Shown here: piece by piece, positions 63,501 through 64,000 of the stretch
How positions within the stretch are numbered: the stretch's first letter is position 1
How the letters are laid out: each line of letters starts with the position of its first letter
From: Ruminococcus sp. JC304
GTDB lineage: Bacteria > Bacillota > Clostridia > Lachnospirales > Lachnospiraceae
Assembly (NCBI GenBank): GCA_000285855.2
Contig: HE978651.1
Location: 1,561,941-1,625,940, forward strand
Direction of reading: 5' to 3'
Length of the DNA: 64,000 bases
Notes under the pieces: generated by a model
What the model saw: only the letters and a program-made list of their open reading frames with translations
Databases searched by the model: none
What the model was told of the DNA's origin: nothing
Translations under genes and position numbers: made by a program

Positions 63501-63512
63501 CATATTTTTCAT
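54528..63512 (-). CDS. Trimodular NRPS with terminal reductase (A-T-C-A-T-C-A-T-R)
   Basis: About 2,994 residues; numbers here count from the ATG at 63518. Order: A1 (20-510; YTSGSTGKPKG, NGYGPTE), T1 (Ser551), C1 (600-1020; HHILADG at 725-731), A2 (1030-1515; YTSGSTGVPKG), T2 (Ser1557), C2 (1605-2010; HHIVADG at 1726-1732), A3 (2025-2510; YTSGSTGKPKG), T3 (Ser2554 in LGGSS), R (2630-2996). R has the NADPH loop GATGFLG (2639-2645) and Tyr2796-x3-Lys2800. All A domains keep the Asp (FDxS) that binds an alpha-amino group. There is no starter C, epimerase or thioesterase. The predicted product is a tripeptide released reductively as an aldehyde or alcohol. The ATG at 63512 is 9 nt from AGGAGG, that at 63518 only 3 nt. 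Confidence 0.95.
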   Translation of the reverse strand: MKNMNERSNFVFEFRPVTELFEKQVKLHPEKCAVVSGKESFTYAQLNERANRIANSLVEKGVRREIIVGVVLERCCDFYAVRQGILKSGGAFAVATPDYPDDRIQYIFEDSGAPFIITTKEIAEERKELFAKLPCTILLLEELLENENTDNPQVKIGEHDLCYCIYTSGSTGKPKGVLIEHINLSNFVNPDPKNAETYGYVSRGSVSLSMAAMTFDVSVLEEFLPLTNGMTAVIASDEEILNPLMLGELILKNKVDIMTTTPTYLSNMIDLPQLEKAVSQIKVFDVGAEAFPPALYDKIRRVNPDAYIMNGYGPTETTISCTMKVITDSKNITIGVPNGNVKVYIVDKENHVVPDGETGELVIAGLGVGRGYMNLPEKTAAVFIDLNGERAYKTGDLARINPEGEIEFFGRMDNQIKLRGLRIELGEIEEVINSYEGIITSITVPVDNKYLCCYFIADREISPEELSDYAAESLAHYMVPEVFIQLEKMPITQNGKIDKKALPKPVAQPKNLKEPETVMQKKIFQIVAKVVENDFFGIDTSFYKAGLSSISAMKLCILISDEFGVTVKTSDLHENNTVEKLEKYIMLAPKIRTYEKREVYPLTGSQKGIFAECMKNPESTVYNIPFLFDLEPAIDVQKLSDAITSTVSAHSYLLTRVYLNDRGEMVQKPYNETFVPEVIQTTNEQFEKLKAQLVRPFKLEKGCLLRAAIYITEDRKYLFTDFHHILADGNSYDIIFEDINRAYMGEKLKKESYTGFDAALDEEQQMKEGKYKKAEKYYDSIFEGVETESLPLPDRNDEIPERGYLSKEIDTRESVILSVCEKLGVTPNILFTGLFGVLMTRYSNSEDSLFATIYNGRNDSRLENTVCMLVKTLPVYCSCDPKATIQTYMTELSEQLLSSMANDIFPFSDICAKYGFSSDLVFAYQAELSDDYPIGDTIARGHDLSPDMSKMPLLIQVREYDHKYVLTAEYRSDKYSEEFVKGILDAYEAAMDSMLKAKYISEISILSGNAADKIAEFNHTAQEYDRSQTISDMFDEMVETIPDHTAVVFKDRKYTYKELDEISDRLGKYIVSQGIGTEDVVSILIPRCEYMAIAPMGVIKAGAAYQPLDPTYPKDRLMYMLEDSAAKLLIADRELLHLVDGYQGPVLFTDEIPGLADIEAELKKPQLHDLFILLYTSGSTGVPKGCMLEYGNITAFCRWYRKYYGIDSDSRIAAYASFGFDASMMDIYGAITNGAQLHIIPEEIRLDFMGLQSYFDENGITHSFMTTQVGRQFALEMECKSLKYLSVGGEKLVPCEPPKGYTFINAYGPTETTIFITLFEVDKYYPNVPIGKALDNAKLYIADKFGHMLPPGACGELMITGWQVSRGYLNKPEKTAEVYTKNIYDDTPGYEVMYHSGDVARYLPDGNIQIIGRKDSQVKIRGFRIELSEVEEVIRRYPGIKDATVVAFDEQGGGKYIAAYVVSDSEVDINALNNFIKETKPPYMVPAVTMQIDKIPLNQNQKVNKKALPMPERKAAEIIKPQNEVQQKLFDCIAEVLGYTEFGITTDIYEAGLTSITAIRLNILISKAFDIVVKTSDVKNHPTIQMLEDFVKTAGKETKREVQESYPLTNTQEGIFIECTANMGSTIYNIPYLLKLDKKVDLDKLAAAIDSTVEAHPYLKTKLFMDDNGNVLQKRNDDLVYKTQILNGMNKETLVRPYMLFNEKLFRFEIYRTCEGNYLFLDLHHIVADGTSLAIIMNDINRAYSGEKLEPETYTSYDLALDNRDALAGDIYKNAESYYRSVFENAGGSISFYPDKSGAVPTAELYRRETAEISVQSVKEFCKKHGITENVFFISAFGITLGKYNFKKDAVFTTIYHGRNDSRLSETVGMLVKTLPVYCNFAGSTEQCLTEVQKQLINSMNNDIYPFSQISHEFNIKADAMVVYQGDNFEFDNVGGEYAQEEPVRLNMAKAPVSISISIEKNKFVFDIEYRGDMYQEETIKYLADNLELIAEGLLNECDPADIRLMFEEETEMENIPEHAGKTFVDLFREAAAKYPDRPAVRDEFGDFTYRELDKMSDYVAQRLTENGFGPEQATGILCGRTKEYAIAYVGVMKAGGAYVPLDPEYPQSRIEYMLTDSGAENLLVIDQYRDLVDFYKGNVISLDSVEAEAKDFELTAKLTAPKPENLAYMIYTSGSTGKPKGVMLEHRNLMNLIEYITQNRGLTPNDITAEFASFCFDASVIDLFAPLTAGAILYILPEGIRKDAIAISKYIKEAGITTATFPTQMGELVAELLEDAPALRFVTLGGEKFKHYRNRTYQMINGYGPTENTVSSTEFRVDKQYDNIPIGKSQRNVRSYIVDEALNRLPVGASGELCHAGRQIARGYHNLPEKTASVFVENPFSVCEEDRRLYRTGDMVRMKGDGNIEYIGRIDSQVKIRGYRVELGEIEGALLKHELVQNAAVTVIEKSGNKYITAYYTGESIPDEDLKTFLEPLLPDYMMPSFFVHLEAMPVTPGGKIDKKALPMPEITTNTASYVEPVTAAQRTLCKIFEKALGIERVGIEDNFFELGGSSLTASKVAVMCLSKNISLVYADIFKYPTVRELAALIDNDGITETAQSKNEFSDYNYNKIQNVISANTEENADRVTKEELGDIMITGATGFLGIHVLKAFLDNYDGKVYCLVRKGKYESPEKRMMNMLMYYFDNPCKELFENRIICVDGDITSKEQVAGFSTYKFSTIVNCAACVKHFAADDVLERINVQGVENLIDFCKNNGRRLIQISTVSVAGEGSDGVPPMSRVFCENDLYIGQNITNEYIRTKFLAERAVLEAVSEGLDGKVVRVGNLMSRNSDGEFQINFITNGFLRSLRGYTAVGKFPMGGMHEVAEFSPIDSTALAVLRLAQTDRRFTVFHACNSHHIYMADLIYAMRNYGFKIDIVRDEEFEAAVKEFAKTGQDSDAVSGLIAYTSHNENEIYTIDYSNRFTAQVLYRLDYKWPVTDDRYLENAIAALDRLTFFD

Positions 63513-63525
63513 TTTCATGTACCTC

Positions 63526-64000
63526 CTAAAAAGATATTATGGTATTATTCATATCAATTGCACGGATATAGTCCATGGATTTTGATACTTTCTTGACAAG
63601 TTCAATCCCATGTATGTCAAAATCTTCACTGTCATACTGATATTCCAGAGGATTGAAATTCACACCGTTATCTCTGATCCTCAGTCTACAGAGATCATCC
63701 TCCAGACAAAGGTTAATGTCGATCCAGTTGGAGGTTTTTCCCCCGAATCGGATAATATTTACAGTCATTTCCTCAGCACACACTGCGGCAAGATTTGCCT
63801 TGCTTTTGGAAGCTCCCTGTTCCTGGCAGAACTCTATGATTTTCTTATGAACTGTTTCTGCTTCCTCCATGGTACTCTTAATGGAAAAATCCAGATTAAT
63901 TCCCGGATTTTTGTCAGGAACAATATAAAAGCTTGTATTTTTATGCTTGATTTTTCTGAAAATATAAGTTGCAATTACAGTTATGATCTCAGTGGCAACA
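63526..64000 (-). CDS. Membrane protein with C-terminal GHKL ATPase domain, N-terminus outside window
   Basis: The minus-strand frame is open to the window edge, so the Met at 63870 is internal. The visible part starts with a hydrophobic helix (VATEIITVIATYIF) ending in RKIKHKN, as at the end of a membrane domain. A linker (YIVPDKNPGINLDFS) and a complete small HATPase_c_2 domain follow: N box NLAAVCAEEMTVNIIRFGG, G1 box IRDNGVNFNPLE, G2 box FDIHGIELVKKVSK. Fusion of a multi-pass exporter (MATE-like) to such an ATPase is known in Firmicutes, but the membrane part cannot be identified here. Its TAG stop overlaps the NRPS ribosome binding site, indicating one operon. Confidence 0.8.
   Translation of the reverse strand, partial: VATEIITVIATYIFRKIKHKNTSFYIVPDKNPGINLDFSIKSTMEEAETVHKKIIEFCQEQGASKSKANLAAVCAEEMTVNIIRFGGKTSNWIDINLCLEDDLCRLRIRDNGVNFNPLEYQYDSEDFDIHGIELVKKVSKSMDYIRAIDMNNTIISF

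Overview
The window looks like a chromosome segment from a Gram-positive gut anaerobe of the family Lachnospiraceae (Clostridia; Blautia/Ruminococcus-like is a guess). The reasons are the gene orders radC-mreBCD-mrdA-minDE-rodA, rplU-prp-rpmA-obgE-yhbY-nadD-yqeK-rsfS and rluD-lspA-aroB-ylmH-sepF-yggS, the extended Firmicutes-type N-terminus of L27 with its processing protease Prp, the paired radical SAM proteins of the TIGR03960/TIGR03936 type next to an RNase G/E, strong AGGAGG ribosome binding sites and several TTG starts. No tRNA, rRNA or CRISPR array was recognised.

Layout. 1-3000: the truncated 3' end of a Big_2-repeat surface protein, abutting decayed transporter remnants, then an intact secreted serpin. 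3000-4900: an OLD-type ATPase/TOPRIM nuclease on the minus strand. 5100-15000: mutS-mutL-miaA, a methionine gamma-lyase-family PLP enzyme and two flavoproteins. 15000-24500: cell-shape and division operon (radC, mreB, mreC, mreD, mrdA, minD, minE, rodA, D,D-carboxypeptidase) with no minC. 24600-31100: small P-loop protein, small conserved protein, tyrosine recombinase, M23 peptidase with cell-wall-binding repeats, dtd, AI-2E-family permease and a cytidylate-kinase-like protein. 31100-37350: rluD, lspA, aroB, ylmH, sepF, yggS and a HlyD-like membrane protein, all minus. 37351-38126: lexA with two SOS boxes. 38190-46500: minus-strand translation and ribosome-assembly genes and the radical SAM/RNase G operon.

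46500-53050 is an AT-rich accessory island. It holds a truncated pglZ (BREX) remnant, a sigma-70-like regulator, an unknown membrane-anchored protein, a Septu-like pair (PtuB HNH nuclease and PtuA ATPase), two small unknown proteins, and a broken IS1380-family element that cut off another gene.

53050-64000 is a non-ribosomal peptide cluster read leftwards. It runs from a membrane protein with a C-terminal GHKL ATPase domain (cut by the window edge) to a 9-kb trimodular NRPS (A-T-C-A-T-C-A-T-R), a STAS anti-anti-sigma-type protein, a second GHKL anti-sigma-type ATPase and an Sfp-type phosphopantetheinyl transferase, ending at a hairpin terminator. The terminal reductase predicts release of a tripeptide aldehyde or alcohol. 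The PPTase would activate the three carrier domains. The STAS and ATPase proteins look like a partner-switching module that could control the cluster or its membrane partner. Peptide aldehydes are a known protease-inhibitor class, so together with the serpin the window may carry two chemically unrelated protease inhibitors.
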